A stretch of 64,000 bases of DNA from Bacillota bacterium. Lineage in GTDB: Bacteria; Sysuimicrobiota; Sysuimicrobiia; Sysuimicrobiales; Segetimicrobiaceae. The notes below the pieces were generated by a model. That model was not told where the DNA came from, searched no databases, and saw only the letters and a program-made list of their open reading frames with translations. The position numbers were made by a program, and so were the translations under genes. The stretch covers positions 77,924 through 141,923 of the forward strand of contig JAJPIA010000101.1 of NCBI GenBank assembly GCA_021324975.1, in the 5' to 3' direction. Each line of letters begins with the position of its first letter. The first letter of the stretch is position 1. Below, in pieces: positions 15,706 through 24,833 of this stretch.

Positions 15706-16644
15706 ATGAATCCGCGCATCAGCTGGGTAGGGGCGTTCCACCTGGGCGTCATCTACATCGTGTGGGGCAGCACATACCTCGGGATTCGCGTGGCGATCCT
15801 CGGCGGGTTTCCGCCTTTCATGCTCGGCGCGCTACGCGTGCTCCTGGCCGGAGGACTGCTGCTCCTGTGGGCCGCATGGCGCGGGAGCCGGGTTCGCGTC
15901 TCCTGGGGGGAGGCGGGAATTCTGGCGCTCTCTGGGCTGCTCTTCTGGATCGGCGCGAACGGGTTGGTGATGTGGGCCGAGCAGCGGTCGGCCTCAGGCT
16001 ACGCAGCGCTGCTCGCGGCGCTGTCGCCGGTGTGGGCAGCGATTCTCGAGGCGGCGCTGGACCGACGCGTCCCGTCCCGCCTCACCGTCCTCGCATTGGT
16101 CACGGGGTTTTGTGGGGTTGCGTTGCTGAGCATCCCGCAGCGCGCCGTTCCACAGTCGTCGAACCTATGGGCCACGCTCGCGCTCCTCCTCGCAGGGGCG
16201 TGCTGGGCGGCCGGGTCGGTGCTCCAACAGCGGAAGAGAGTGCAGGTGGAGCCCGCCGTGAGCTCGGGCTACCAGCAACTGTTTGCCGGACTGGGGTTCG
16301 CTCTTATGGCTCTGGCTCTGCGGGAATCTGTGCCGCACATCACGGCGTCGGGCTGGGTGGCTTGGAGCTACCTCGTGGTGTTTGGTTCGCTCCTCGCGTT
16401 CACGTCGTATGTGCAGGTGTTGCGCCTGCTCCCTGTAAGCGTCGCCACGACCGCGGCGTACGTCAATCCCATGGTGGCCGTGTTCTTGGGCTGGCTGGTG
16501 CTTCGCGAGGGCGTGACGCCGTGGACGGTCGCCGGCTCGGCACTCGTGCTACTGGGGGTCGGCGGCGTGTTTCATGACCGGGCGCAGCAGCTTCGGACGG
16601 CGCGCGCCACGGCGCCCCTTCGCCGCCGGGAAGCCGCGACGTGA
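15706..16644 (+). CDS. EamA/DMT-family transporter
   Basis: A 312-residue membrane protein with about ten helices in two EamA repeats. It starts at ATG 15706 (MNPRISWVGAFHLG). The first repeat begins with the family-typical WGSTYLGIRVAI and contains WAEQRSASGYAALLAALSPVWAAIL; the second ends with YVNPMVAVFLGWLVLREGVT. Members export amino acids or metabolites; the substrate here is unknown. It lies 60 bp before the K+ channel gene on the same strand. Confidence 0.9.
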   Translation: MNPRISWVGAFHLGVIYIVWGSTYLGIRVAILGGFPPFMLGALRVLLAGGLLLLWAAWRGSRVRVSWGEAGILALSGLLFWIGANGLVMWAEQRSASGYAALLAALSPVWAAILEAALDRRVPSRLTVLALVTGFCGVALLSIPQRAVPQSSNLWATLALLLAGACWAAGSVLQQRKRVQVEPAVSSGYQQLFAGLGFALMALALRESVPHITASGWVAWSYLVVFGSLLAFTSYVQVLRLLPVSVATTAAYVNPMVAVFLGWLVLREGVTPWTVAGSALVLLGVGGVFHDRAQQLRTARATAPLRRREAAT

Positions 16645-16704
16645 GTCACAGTATCAAAAGGCCTCTGCTCGTCCTTCTCCTCCCGAGGGGATGGGTCCAT
16701 CCCC

Positions 16705-17925
16705 GTGGAACCACGAGACCCGATGCGCGCGCTCCGCGAGACCCTCGGAGGGGTGGCACGGGCTCTTCGCGCCAACGTTTGGTTTCCGCACGTGCCGCTC
16801 GCCGTCGCGCTGGCCGTGGCGGGCGCCCATCTGCTGTGGGTGACATTTGGCCCGGCGTGGCGCGAGTCCCGCGGGGGCGTCTCCCTCATCGTCTCCACAT
16901 TCCGACCGGTCGATCTGCCCTACCTTTTGATCGGCGTGGGCATGGTCACGATGTCGGCGGGGCTGGTGACCCGCTCTCGCCTCGGCTGGGTCGTCGGCAT
17001 CGTTCTCACACTGGCGACGATCCTCGTCGCGCTCAAGGTCGGTCACCCAGCCGCGGGCTATCTCACAGGGTACGACGGCGCGCTTCTTCTGGCATTGCTG
17101 CTCGCCTGGAGGACGTTTGACCGCAGCAGCCTCACGGCCGCGACGGTGTTCGCGCTCACCGGCGGCTTGTTGTTGATCATCTACGCGACGTTCGGCAGTT
17201 TCTACCTCGGCAGTCAGTTCTCGCCGCCGATCAACACGCTGGTGGGCGCCTTCTACTACTCCGTGGTCACGATGACGACGGTCGGTTACGGCGATATCGT
17301 CCCCAGGACGATCGAGGCACGCCTGTTCGCGGTCTCGATCATCATGCTGGGCGTCGCCGTGTTTGCGACGTCCCTGAGTGCCGTAGCCCGGCCGCTCGTG
17401 CGCGGCAGCATCGAACACATCATCCGGCGCCGGGAGGGGCAAATGAAACGGGAGAACCACTTCGTAGTGGTGGGCGCGACACCGCTTGCGTACAACACGT
17501 ACCGGGAGCTCCGGCGGCGCCACCAGATCGTGACGCTGGTCCTGCCCGCACTCCCGGCCGGTGGCGAGTTCGAGGACGCCGACGTTGTGGTTGGGGAGGC
17601 GGACAGCCTCGAGGTGCTCCGCCGCGCACACGCGGAGGCGGCGCAGGCGGTGCTGGCCATGAGCGACGATGACTCCGACAACGCGTTCATTGTGCTTGCG
17701 GTGAAAGAGCTGCTGGGGCGCGCCCGGACCGTCGCCGCCGTCAACGACGGCAAGCATCTGGAGCGCGTCAAGCTCGCGCGGCCGGACATCGTGATCGCTC
17801 CGCAGGTCCTCGGGGGAGAGTTGTTGGCGATGGCCCTGACCGGCGAGCAGGTCAGCGGCGAGTTTGTCCTGGAGCGCATTTTCCATGTCGAGGGCGGCGA
17901 CCATCTGCCGAAGGCGCACCCGTAG
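16705..17925 (+). CDS. kch: Kch-type potassium channel with RCK domain
   Basis: A 406-residue K+ channel resembling E. coli Kch in length and order of parts. Several N-terminal helices lead to the pore, whose selectivity filter TVGYGD is at 192-197. The post-pore helix reads VFATSLSAVARPLVRGSIEH, then a cytoplasmic RCK/TrkA-N domain starts at HFVVVGATPLAYNTYRELRR. A further RCK-like pattern is LAMSDDDSDNAFIVLAVKE. It probably gates in response to ligand or redox state. Start GTG 16705 has a poorly spaced Shine-Dalgarno; ATG 16723 is the alternative. Confidence 0.93.
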   Translation: MEPRDPMRALRETLGGVARALRANVWFPHVPLAVALAVAGAHLLWVTFGPAWRESRGGVSLIVSTFRPVDLPYLLIGVGMVTMSAGLVTRSRLGWVVGIVLTLATILVALKVGHPAAGYLTGYDGALLLALLLAWRTFDRSSLTAATVFALTGGLLLIIYATFGSFYLGSQFSPPINTLVGAFYYSVVTMTTVGYGDIVPRTIEARLFAVSIIMLGVAVFATSLSAVARPLVRGSIEHIIRRREGQMKRENHFVVVGATPLAYNTYRELRRRHQIVTLVLPALPAGGEFEDADVVVGEADSLEVLRRAHAEAAQAVLAMSDDDSDNAFIVLAVKELLGRARTVAAVNDGKHLERVKLARPDIVIAPQVLGGELLAMALTGEQVSGEFVLERIFHVEGGDHLPKAHP

Positions 17926-17952
17926 CTCTTCGAGTGGCTGCCGTCCCGGATG

Positions 17953-18138
17953 CTAAGCCGGGCGAGGGCCATGGGTTAGGTCCGTCACCCACTTGAGCAT
18001 TAGCCGGCACGCGTGCCGGTCGTGGAGGAACACCGCCGTACCCAGGAGATGCCACCCGGGGTCGTGGGCGATGAGACGGGCCGACTCGTGCCCGGGTTGG
18101 TCCAGCCGACGCCAAAGGAGTACGTGATCGCTCATCAT
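17953..18138 (-). pseudogene. Truncated glycolipid-binding family protein (DUF1089-like)
   Basis: 61 residues whose body (LLWRRLDQPGHESARLIAHD, then GWHLLGTAVFLHDRHACRL) matches the start of the putative glycolipid-binding family, normally about 190 residues. After CRL the similarity stops and a short unrelated tail ends the frame, 28 bp before the convergent kch stop. Its ATG follows the methyltransferase TGA directly, so it was once the second gene of that operon. Confidence 0.6.
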
Positions 18139-18918
18139 TCACCCGCTGGGCTTGCGCACCCACACCGCGGTCATCATCCAGCATTGGGTCCAGTACTCGG
18201 CGTCGTCCAACAGCCGGTGGGCGCGCTCCAAGAGGTCCGCGTCCACGCATCCCGATCCCACGACCCTGTCACGCACCATGTCGAAGAAGAGCTGGAAGTA
18301 CCGCGCGCCGCGCTCCGTACCGCGGATGTGTTGCACGTCTGTCGCGGCCTGGGGATGCCCCCACCCCAGCCGCGAGACCATGCCCGGGAGCCTTCGCCCG
18401 ATGAGCCAATCGACATCCTGTGTGCGTCCCCACTCGATCAACCCTTGCCACGTTTTGCCCCAGGCCTCCGGCTCGGTGGTGGGGGCGAGGCTGAAGTCCG
18501 GCTCCTGGACAAACAGCACTCCGCCGTGTCTCAGGGCCGCGGCCATCTTCGCGAGCACTGTGGGGGCAAAGCTCGCAATCTGATGGAGGAGAGCGCGGCA
18601 CATCACCAAGTCGTATGTGTCCTCCGGCAGGTCAGCGGTCCGCGCATCCCCATCCCGTACGATGAGATTGCGCGCTGGGACAAGCCGGATCAGCCGGGTG
18701 TCCAGGTCGATCGAAGTTACGGACCCTCCCGGACCAACCTGCTCGCACAACCACTCCGTCACGCTACCGTTGCCGCCGCCGACCTCGAGGCAGTTCCACC
18801 CGCGAGTGACGCCCAGGGTCGTGAGGTAACGGCGGGTCCACGGATCCAGGATCTTTGACATCAAATCGAGGCGTTGGTACTCGATGATCGCCTCATTGCC
18901 CAAGATGTACCGTTTCAC
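18139..18918 (-). CDS. SAM-dependent methyltransferase (class I)
   Basis: 259 residues, starting at GTG 18918 behind GGGAGG with five-base spacing; a longer upstream frame lacks such a site. Motif I for S-adenosylmethionine is LEVGGGNGSVTEWL, then the acidic ribose-binding position SIDLDTRLI, motif II DGDARTADLP and motif IV YDLVMCRALLHQI. The pattern is that of small-molecule or lipid methyltransferases of the UbiE type. The target is unknown. The next gene in the operon is a truncated glycolipid-binding protein, which hints at a lipid setting. Confidence 0.85.
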   Translation of the reverse strand: MKRYILGNEAIIEYQRLDLMSKILDPWTRRYLTTLGVTRGWNCLEVGGGNGSVTEWLCEQVGPGGSVTSIDLDTRLIRLVPARNLIVRDGDARTADLPEDTYDLVMCRALLHQIASFAPTVLAKMAAALRHGGVLFVQEPDFSLAPTTEPEAWGKTWQGLIEWGRTQDVDWLIGRRLPGMVSRLGWGHPQAATDVQHIRGTERGARYFQLFFDMVRDRVVGSGCVDADLLERAHRLLDDAEYWTQCWMMTAVWVRKPSG

Positions 18919-19043
18919 CGTACCCTCCCAGTGTCGTGTGCTCGGGGCTTCGCACAGCGCACACCGCGACGACCGAATCGGCGGGCAGACCCGGCCGTGC
19001 ACATACGCAAGGACCGCAACAACGTGCTTGGGGCGCCGAGCCG

Positions 19044-20279
19044 TTAGTGCATCCGCGATAGGATCATCCGTAGCTCCGCGCCGGATGCCGGCTCCAACTG
19101 CTCCAACCTGGCAGCGTATGCGGACGCCCTCGATTTGTCCCCGCGGGTCATGTAGAGAATTCCGAGTTGATACAGCGCATTTTTGTGATCGGGTTTTACC
19201 CGCAGGACTTGCTCGTATTCCTCAATGGCTTGGTCGTAGAGCCCTTTCTCTTCGTACGCCGTCGCCAGATAGTACAGGATCTCCGCATCCTCGGGCGCAT
19301 ACTGCGCGGCCTTTTGGTACATGGCCAGCTGCCCGTCGTAGTCTCCACTTTCGTAGGCGATGCCGCCCAGCTGGAAGTACGCGTTCGGATAGTGAGGGTC
19401 GATTGCGATAGCCTCTCGGAAGTACCGCATGGCCTGATCATAGTTCTTCAGATTCTCGGCGAGGACGCCCTGAGAATACAGCGAGTCCGCGCTGTCCGCG
19501 CGTGCCTGCTTCTCTCGGCCGTTGATCACGGGCTTCAGGCGGTCGATCGGAATCGCGAACAGCGTCGAAATCTCCTTACGGAGATCGGGCGGCACGACCG
19601 CGCTGGAGACGAATCCAAGGACGCGCCCATCCTCATCGAAGAGGCCTCCGTTCGGAATGGTCTGTGTCACCGGCGCCGTGATCTGGATGAGTGAATTGAG
19701 CGGCGGGCCAATCGGACGATCGGGCTCGCTGACGAACCCGGACGTGAACGTCGGCACGAACGTCGGCTGCGGGAACAGCACGAGGACTTGCTGGCGAGCC
19801 TTGATCGCTCCGGACGTCCCCAATCTTACAAAGGGGATCCCGGTCCCTCGAAATTGCAAGATCGTAAAGTCGTAGTCGCTGTAGCTTCGGATCGCCCCGG
19901 CCTGGGACCTCAATTCATAGAAAGCGCCGGTCGTGAGCCGAGCCTCCAACCCACCGTTCGTCACCACGTGCCGGTTGGTGATCAACGTTCCATCCGGCGA
20001 AATAAAGATGCCCACTCCCACCGCCGTCGGTTGATTGTTCCTGTCACGGGCCACAAGAATTGCGGTGGCATCGAGGATTCGCCGCGTTGCCTCATCCAGG
20101 CGGTGTTCCGTCCACCAGCCGCGCACGGGCTCGGTGGCCAGGGCGCACAGAATCGCGAAGACCGTCGCAATGATAACTTCGCGCCTGTGGCTCCGCTCGA
20201 GATGGAGGACGCGATCGACGACGTTCTGTATCCCACGAGCTATGATTGGCGGGAGTCTAAGCCTCCGCCCCCGACCCAT
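19044..20279 (-). CDS. Membrane-anchored trypsin-like protease homologue with TPRs, nucleophile Ser missing
   Basis: 411 residues, starting at ATG 20279 after a GGGGGGTG stretch. A membrane helix (VIIATVFAILCALAT, about residues 33-47) is followed by a trypsin-like domain, then four to five TPR repeats (about 265-410). His (TNRHVV) and Asp (SDYDFTILQ) of the triad are present. At the nucleophile site, where GNSGGxLF is expected, it reads IPNGGLFDEDGRVLG, with Asn in place of Ser. The domain may therefore be a non-catalytic binder. No partner gene is linked. Confidence 0.85.
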   Translation of the reverse strand: MGRGRRLRLPPIIARGIQNVVDRVLHLERSHRREVIIATVFAILCALATEPVRGWWTEHRLDEATRRILDATAILVARDRNNQPTAVGVGIFISPDGTLITNRHVVTNGGLEARLTTGAFYELRSQAGAIRSYSDYDFTILQFRGTGIPFVRLGTSGAIKARQQVLVLFPQPTFVPTFTSGFVSEPDRPIGPPLNSLIQITAPVTQTIPNGGLFDEDGRVLGFVSSAVVPPDLRKEISTLFAIPIDRLKPVINGREKQARADSADSLYSQGVLAENLKNYDQAMRYFREAIAIDPHYPNAYFQLGGIAYESGDYDGQLAMYQKAAQYAPEDAEILYYLATAYEEKGLYDQAIEEYEQVLRVKPDHKNALYQLGILYMTRGDKSRASAYAARLEQLEPASGAELRMILSRMH

Positions 20280-20506
20280 CGAGCACCCCCCGGAGCGGCG
20301 CCGGTGCACGCATCGACGATGAGGTCGCCGCAAGCAAGATCACGGCGCGCCGCCGCCTTCAGAGACACAGTGACGATTTGACCGGTGGGCGGCTTCGAGA
20401 GGCCGGAGAGACTTCCTTCTCTCACGCCCGCAAGTGCGGCAGGGGAAGCAACCTGGAGGTGCCTCGGAGGTGCTGAGCTCATTACCCAGCCGACAAATGT
20501 TCCGGG

Positions 20507-20671
20507 GTGAAGCGGGCGCTGCGCCGCATCCTCGATCCGGAGGAGTTCCTAGGTTCACATGGAATCCGCGCCGTGAGCCGGCGCCACGCAGAACAACGGT
20601 ACGTGCCGCGCATCGACGGCATGGACTATGACGTGGCGTACGAACCGCAGGAATCGAGAGGGAGTGCTTAG
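20507..20671 (+). pseudogene. Remnant of a GH63/MGH1-like glycoside hydrolase
   Basis: A 54-codon frame reading RRILDPEEFLGSHGIRAVSR, then RIDGMDYDVAYEPQES. This resembles the stretch just before the catalytic GGNSNWRGPVW segment of large glucosidase-like hydrolases (EFLSxYGIRSLSRYH ... G..Y.VDYEPAES). The frame closes at once, and neither the upstream (~700 residues) nor the downstream part is present. The surrounding stretch 20280-20734 holds nothing else I can recognise. Confidence 0.55.
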
Positions 20672-20734
20672 GCCGCTCGGAGCGCTGATCCATGTCGGGG
20701 GAGAGCGCGCGTTGCTTGCGCGGTCGGCGTCATC

Positions 20735-22543
20735 GTGAACACGAGCATCCGCCACACCGTGGTCGCCGGCGGAATAAGCGGCCTGGTTGCCGGGCTCGTG
20801 CCCGCGCTGTCCCTTGACGTGAACAGTCCGGGGACGATGTCCGTCGGCCCGGCCGGGTGGGGTGCCGTGAGCGTCGCGCTCCAACTCGTGCTCGCCATGC
20901 TCGGCGGTGCGGGGTTCGGCGCGCTCGTTCGCGACCAACTGGATGGTCGTGCCGCCACCGCCGCGAGCGGCTTGTTGTATGGTCTGCTGTGGTGGATCGT
21001 GGGCCCCCTGACCGTCGCACCGATGGCCCACGGCCACATTCCCACCTGGTCGCTCCGCGACGCTACGGCGACGTTCCCCGCCCTCATCGCCTCTTTGTTC
21101 TACGGTGGCGTGTTGGGCGGCGTGCTTCCGCTGTTGACCGGCACGTTCGGGAACCCGCGCGCATCCGCGCGCTGCGAACCCGTGGTTCGACCCGTGCGGC
21201 GCATCGTCATCCTCGGCGGGGGATTCGGCGGTGTGAGCGTGGCGCAGCGCCTCGAGTTCTTGCTCGCACGCGACCCATCCGTTCAGATCACGATGGTGAG
21301 CCAGAGTAATTACCTCCTGTTCACGCCCATGCTGGCGGAGGTTGCGGCCAGCGGGCTCGAGCCGCAGCACATCAGCGCGCCCGTGAGAGCAGCATTCCTC
21401 CGGGTCGAGTTTCGCCACGCCGAGCTCGAAACGGTGAACGTAGCCGCGCGCCTCGTGAGAACGCGCGCCGCGGGCGCCGCGCGCATTGATGCCCTGCACT
21501 ACGATCACCTCGTGCTTGCGCTCGGTGCCGTGCCGAACCTGCGTCGCGTGCCCGGGCTCGAAGCGCACGCGTTCACGCTGAAGTCGCTCGACGACGCCAA
21601 CCGATTGCGCAATCACGTCATCGGCCTTCTCGAGCGTGCCGACGTCGAAGTCGATCCGCACGAACGGCGGCGCCAACTCACATTCGTCGTGGTCGGCGGG
21701 GGGTTCGCCGGCGCCGAGATGATTGCCGAGTTACGCGACCTGGTTCACAGCGTCCGCCGCTTCTACCGGGGGATCGACCCCGGTGCTCTGCGGTTCGTGC
21801 TCGTTCATTCGGGAGAACGCATCCTGCCCGAGCTCGGCTCGGCGCTGGCGGCATACGCGCGGCGCAAGATGGAAGCACGGGGCATCGAGTTTCTGCTCGG
21901 TGCGCGGATGGCCGCGGCGCATTCCGACAGCGTCGTGTTGGCCGACGGCCGGACCGTGCCAACCCGGACGATCGTGTGGGCGGCAGGCAACCAGCCACAC
22001 CCGCTGCTCCGGTCCCTGCCCGTCGAGCGCAGCCAAAGCGGCGCGGTGATCGTGGAGCCCACGCTGCAGGTCAAAGGGCTGCCCAATGTCTGGGCGGTGG
22101 GCGACTGCGCGCAGATCCCCGACGCGTTCCACGAAGGGAGTTCGTGTCCCCCCACGGCGCAGCACGCCGTTCGCGAGGGGATCGCCGTCGCCGAGAACAT
22201 CGTCGCGGTGTTGCGCGGTATCGCACCGCGGCCGTTTCGTTTCCGGACGATCGCGACGCTGGTCGCGCTCGGCCATCGCACCGCGGTGGCGGACGTTCGC
22301 GGGTGGAGATTTTCCGGGTTCCTTGCGTGGGCGATGTGGCGAACGGTGTATTGGTGGAAGCTTCCTGGGCTCGAGAAGAAGATTCGAGTCGCGCTCGACT
22401 GGACGATCGATCTGTTCTTTCCAAGGGACGTCGCGCTCTTGACGGCCTCGCCCTCGGTGCCGCAGGGCCTTGATGCCCCTGAGCCGGGCCGGGGCGCGTC
22501 CAGCGTTCCGACCCCTGCGGCCCCGCCCCCGCCCGCAACATGA
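20735..22543 (+). CDS. NDH-2-like FAD/NAD oxidoreductase fused to an N-terminal membrane domain
   Basis: 602 residues. Residues 1-140 form a four-helix membrane domain with LLYGLLWWIVGPLTVAPM (81-98). A pyridine nucleotide-disulfide oxidoreductase of the type II NADH dehydrogenase kind follows: FAD-binding RRIVILGGGFGGVSVAQRLE (155-174), NAD-binding TFVVVGGGFAGAEMIAEL, and FAD-contacting NVWAVGDCAQIPD. Redox-active cysteines are absent, as expected for NDH-2. A C-terminal amphipathic region follows. It probably passes electrons from NAD(P)H to quinone at the membrane. The N-terminal domain matches the repeats of the next gene, with which it overlaps by four bases. Confidence 0.88.
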   Translation: MNTSIRHTVVAGGISGLVAGLVPALSLDVNSPGTMSVGPAGWGAVSVALQLVLAMLGGAGFGALVRDQLDGRAATAASGLLYGLLWWIVGPLTVAPMAHGHIPTWSLRDATATFPALIASLFYGGVLGGVLPLLTGTFGNPRASARCEPVVRPVRRIVILGGGFGGVSVAQRLEFLLARDPSVQITMVSQSNYLLFTPMLAEVAASGLEPQHISAPVRAAFLRVEFRHAELETVNVAARLVRTRAAGAARIDALHYDHLVLALGAVPNLRRVPGLEAHAFTLKSLDDANRLRNHVIGLLERADVEVDPHERRRQLTFVVVGGGFAGAEMIAELRDLVHSVRRFYRGIDPGALRFVLVHSGERILPELGSALAAYARRKMEARGIEFLLGARMAAAHSDSVVLADGRTVPTRTIVWAAGNQPHPLLRSLPVERSQSGAVIVEPTLQVKGLPNVWAVGDCAQIPDAFHEGSSCPPTAQHAVREGIAVAENIVAVLRGIAPRPFRFRTIATLVALGHRTAVADVRGWRFSGFLAWAMWRTVYWWKLPGLEKKIRVALDWTIDLFFPRDVALLTASPSVPQGLDAPEPGRGASSVPTPAAPPPPAT

Positions 22544-24075
22544 AGCAACGCGCCCTCCCCTTAGCGGCACTCCGTGGGGCCGTCGCGGGCGCGGCAGCAG
22601 GGCTCGCGTTCGCCGCCGCGATGAGACAGTCCGGTGCGCTCGTGACGGTTGCGTCAATCGTCCACGCGAGTCCAGCAGGCCTGGATTTCGTCGCTCACCT
22701 GCTCGTCGCGGCGGCCGTCGGCGCCGGATTCGGCACACTCGTGTCGTCCGAGCGCCTCGGCGTCGGGGAGCTGTTGTTCTGGGGCCTCACGTACGGGATG
22801 GTGTGGTGGTTCGTGGGCGCGCTCACGGTCGCGCCGATGCTCCTTGCCGGGCGGGCGATCTGGACTGTTGCCGCCGCACAGGCGGCCTTGCCGAGCCTGT
22901 TCGGACACCTGTGGTACGGCGCGATCACCGCTCTGATCTACGCGGCGATCACGCCGGGGCCCTCGGACGGGCGGCCGCGTGTCACCGGCGGGACAGTAGG
23001 GGCGGGGGTGCTCGCCGGCGTCGCAGGAGCGTGGTTACTCGAGCGCCTCATCGCCACGCAATCGCCGTGGCTCGGCACCACCGGCCTGAGCCTGGCGACC
23101 TCGTCGCCGGCGCACCGGTTCGTCTTCCTCACGGGAGTCCTGGGCGGCCTCGTGTTTGCGTTGCTCTATCCTCAGCCGCGCGACGCCGCGGGCCCGGGGC
23201 TGATCCGCGGCGCATTGTTCGGGTTTGTCTGGTGGGCGGCCGCCGCCCTGTCCGCGCTGCCGGAGATCAACGGAGGGGGGTTGGCCTGGTCGCTCGAGGC
23301 GGTACGCGCGCGTTTTCCAGCGCTACCGGCGTTCGTTCTCTATGGAGGACTTGTGGCCCTGGTGTACCGATGGCTGCTCGCGGCGGGCCGGCTGCTGTTC
23401 GCGGACGACGCCACCCCCCGCGACGAGGAGGGCACCGGCACCCGCGGGTTGCGCGCCATCGGGCGCGGGGCCTTTGCAGGCCTGATCGGAGGTCTCGTCT
23501 TCACCCTCGTCATGGTTCGGGTCGGGTTTCTTCCCACGGTCGCTCAGATCGTCGGGGCTGCCTCCCCCTGGAGCGGATTTCTCGTGCATCTTGTCATCGC
23601 CAACATCATCGGCGCGAGCTACGGTCTACTGTTCTTGGGCCGCAGCGTCGGAACTGGATCCGCGCTCGGCTGGGGCGTCTCGTACGGATTCTTCTGGTGG
23701 ATTCTCGGTCCGCTGACCCTGCTGCCCGTTTTGCTCGGGGGCGCCCCGCGGTGGACGCCACAAGTCGCCGGCGCGCTGATCCCGAGTCTCGTCGGACATC
23801 TCGCGTACGGAGGGGCCGTGGGGATCGTGTTCTACCTGCTCGAGGTGCGCTACAACCCGTGGTGGGTTCCCCACACTGAGCTCATGGCGGCGCAATCGGA
23901 GCGCCGCAGAGCCGAAGTGCTGGCGTCGGCCTCCGCGTTGTGGGTGCTGGTCGTCATGCTCGGTCTGACGTTACCGATCATGCTGGCATGCGGGATGGCC
24001 CCAGCGTACAGCGGCACCGCGACTGCGCGGGGTGCATACGGCCAGAGCAGCGGCGAGGCCGGGCCGTGTCCTTAG
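22540..24075 (+). CDS. Polytopic membrane protein built of three repeats
   Basis: 511 residues, starting with ATG in an ATGA overlap with the oxidoreductase gene. Three homologous segments of about 160 residues each carry a stretch like the fusion domain of the preceding protein: LTYGMVWWFVGALTVAPMLL, ALFGFVWWAAAALSALPEIN and VSYGFFWWILGPLTLLPVLL. Each has an FxLYGG or HLxYGG ending. About 14 helices are predicted in total. No known transporter or redox motif is seen. Tight coupling to an NDH-2-like enzyme suggests a role around a membrane electron carrier, which is inference. Confidence 0.8.
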   Translation: MKQRALPLAALRGAVAGAAAGLAFAAAMRQSGALVTVASIVHASPAGLDFVAHLLVAAAVGAGFGTLVSSERLGVGELLFWGLTYGMVWWFVGALTVAPMLLAGRAIWTVAAAQAALPSLFGHLWYGAITALIYAAITPGPSDGRPRVTGGTVGAGVLAGVAGAWLLERLIATQSPWLGTTGLSLATSSPAHRFVFLTGVLGGLVFALLYPQPRDAAGPGLIRGALFGFVWWAAAALSALPEINGGGLAWSLEAVRARFPALPAFVLYGGLVALVYRWLLAAGRLLFADDATPRDEEGTGTRGLRAIGRGAFAGLIGGLVFTLVMVRVGFLPTVAQIVGAASPWSGFLVHLVIANIIGASYGLLFLGRSVGTGSALGWGVSYGFFWWILGPLTLLPVLLGGAPRWTPQVAGALIPSLVGHLAYGGAVGIVFYLLEVRYNPWWVPHTELMAAQSERRRAEVLASASALWVLVVMLGLTLPIMLACGMAPAYSGTATARGAYGQSSGEAGPCP

Positions 24076-24163
24076 GCACGCGCTGGTCGCGGCCGCGACG
24101 CGCTCGCCGCCCACGCGCACCACGGACACAGGGATCCCGCCGAAGCATCCACAAGCGCGCGGT

Positions 24164-24388
24164 TCAGCAAGCGGACGCGGATTGTCGATGTCGCGGTAGC
24201 CTACCTCTGCGACGGCTGTGTTCCATCGCGTGCCGCCGCTCGAGCGCGCTCTGAAAAGTTTCCATCGTCGGGACCGGTCCCGGCGGCAGGAAACGGCGCA
24301 CATCCGGGTCGGTCACCATTCGAATCCACGGTTCTGCGTCGCGCGGCTCGAAGCTCCGGATGATCAAGCGCGCCGTTTCAAGCCGCAT
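24164..24388 (-). pseudogene. Truncated GNAT acetyltransferase (RimJ/RimL type)
   Basis: ATG 24388 follows GGGAGGGGTGTC and opens MRLETARLIIRSFEPRDAEP, then TDPDVRRFLPPGP and ALERRHAME, the typical first 50-55 residues of a RimJ/RimL-like acetyltransferase. After that the frame turns to unrelated Arg-rich sequence and stops; the acetyl-CoA-binding half is absent. It lies downstream of and opposite to the repeat membrane protein. Confidence 0.6.
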
Positions 24389-24553
24389 GACACCCCTCCC
24401 GCTCCTTCGATGGGTCGGGCAAGGCCGCGTAACGAGTTGATTAAGGTTCGCCACGGGCGAATCCAAATCCACAGGCATGGAGTAATGCAGGGTGTGCAAC
24501 CAAGGACAGACGCGCGCGCTAATCTGATCCAACGCACAAGGAGGTACGTGGAC

Positions 24554-24760
24554 ATGAATCGAGTTTCGGGTTCGGCACTCGGAAAGGTGATCAAGCGAGG
24601 GTTCGTGGTCCTCGCACTGGGAGCGGTTGTGGGGGTGGCCCCACTCGCTTCGCTGGCCGATGACACCGCCGGCGTCGGGATGAGTGCGACGGGCGGGGGC
24701 GCGACGATCGTCCCGGCCTGGCAGCAAGGAAATGCGCAGGGAGACGGCAACGGACGGTAG
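24554..24760 (+). CDS. Small secreted peptide of 68 residues
   Basis: ATG 24554 lies eight bases after AGGAGGT, the best Shine-Dalgarno match in the window. Residues 1-35 are a signal peptide (KRGFVVLALGAVVGVAPLAS, then LADD). The predicted mature peptide is about 33 residues, low in charge and rich in Gly and Gln (GVGMSATGGGATIVPAWQQG). It has no Cys and no known domain. A hairpin follows. A secreted signal, structural or bacteriocin-like role is possible, none shown. Confidence 0.6.
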   Translation: MNRVSGSALGKVIKRGFVVLALGAVVGVAPLASLADDTAGVGMSATGGGATIVPAWQQGNAQGDGNGR

Positions 24761-24798
24761 ACATCAACAGGTGCGTTCCGTCTGCGCGTGCGAGAAAT

Positions 24799-24833
24799 GC
24801 ACAGCCGGTGGGGGATCTCCCCCCCCGCTGTGC
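24799..24833 (+). terminator. GC-rich hairpin after the small secreted peptide
   Basis: Arms GCACAGC/GCTGTGC enclose a G-run pairing with a C-run around ATCT, giving a long stem. No T tract follows, so it may be a terminator of a T-poor type or a 3' stabilising element. Confidence 0.45.
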
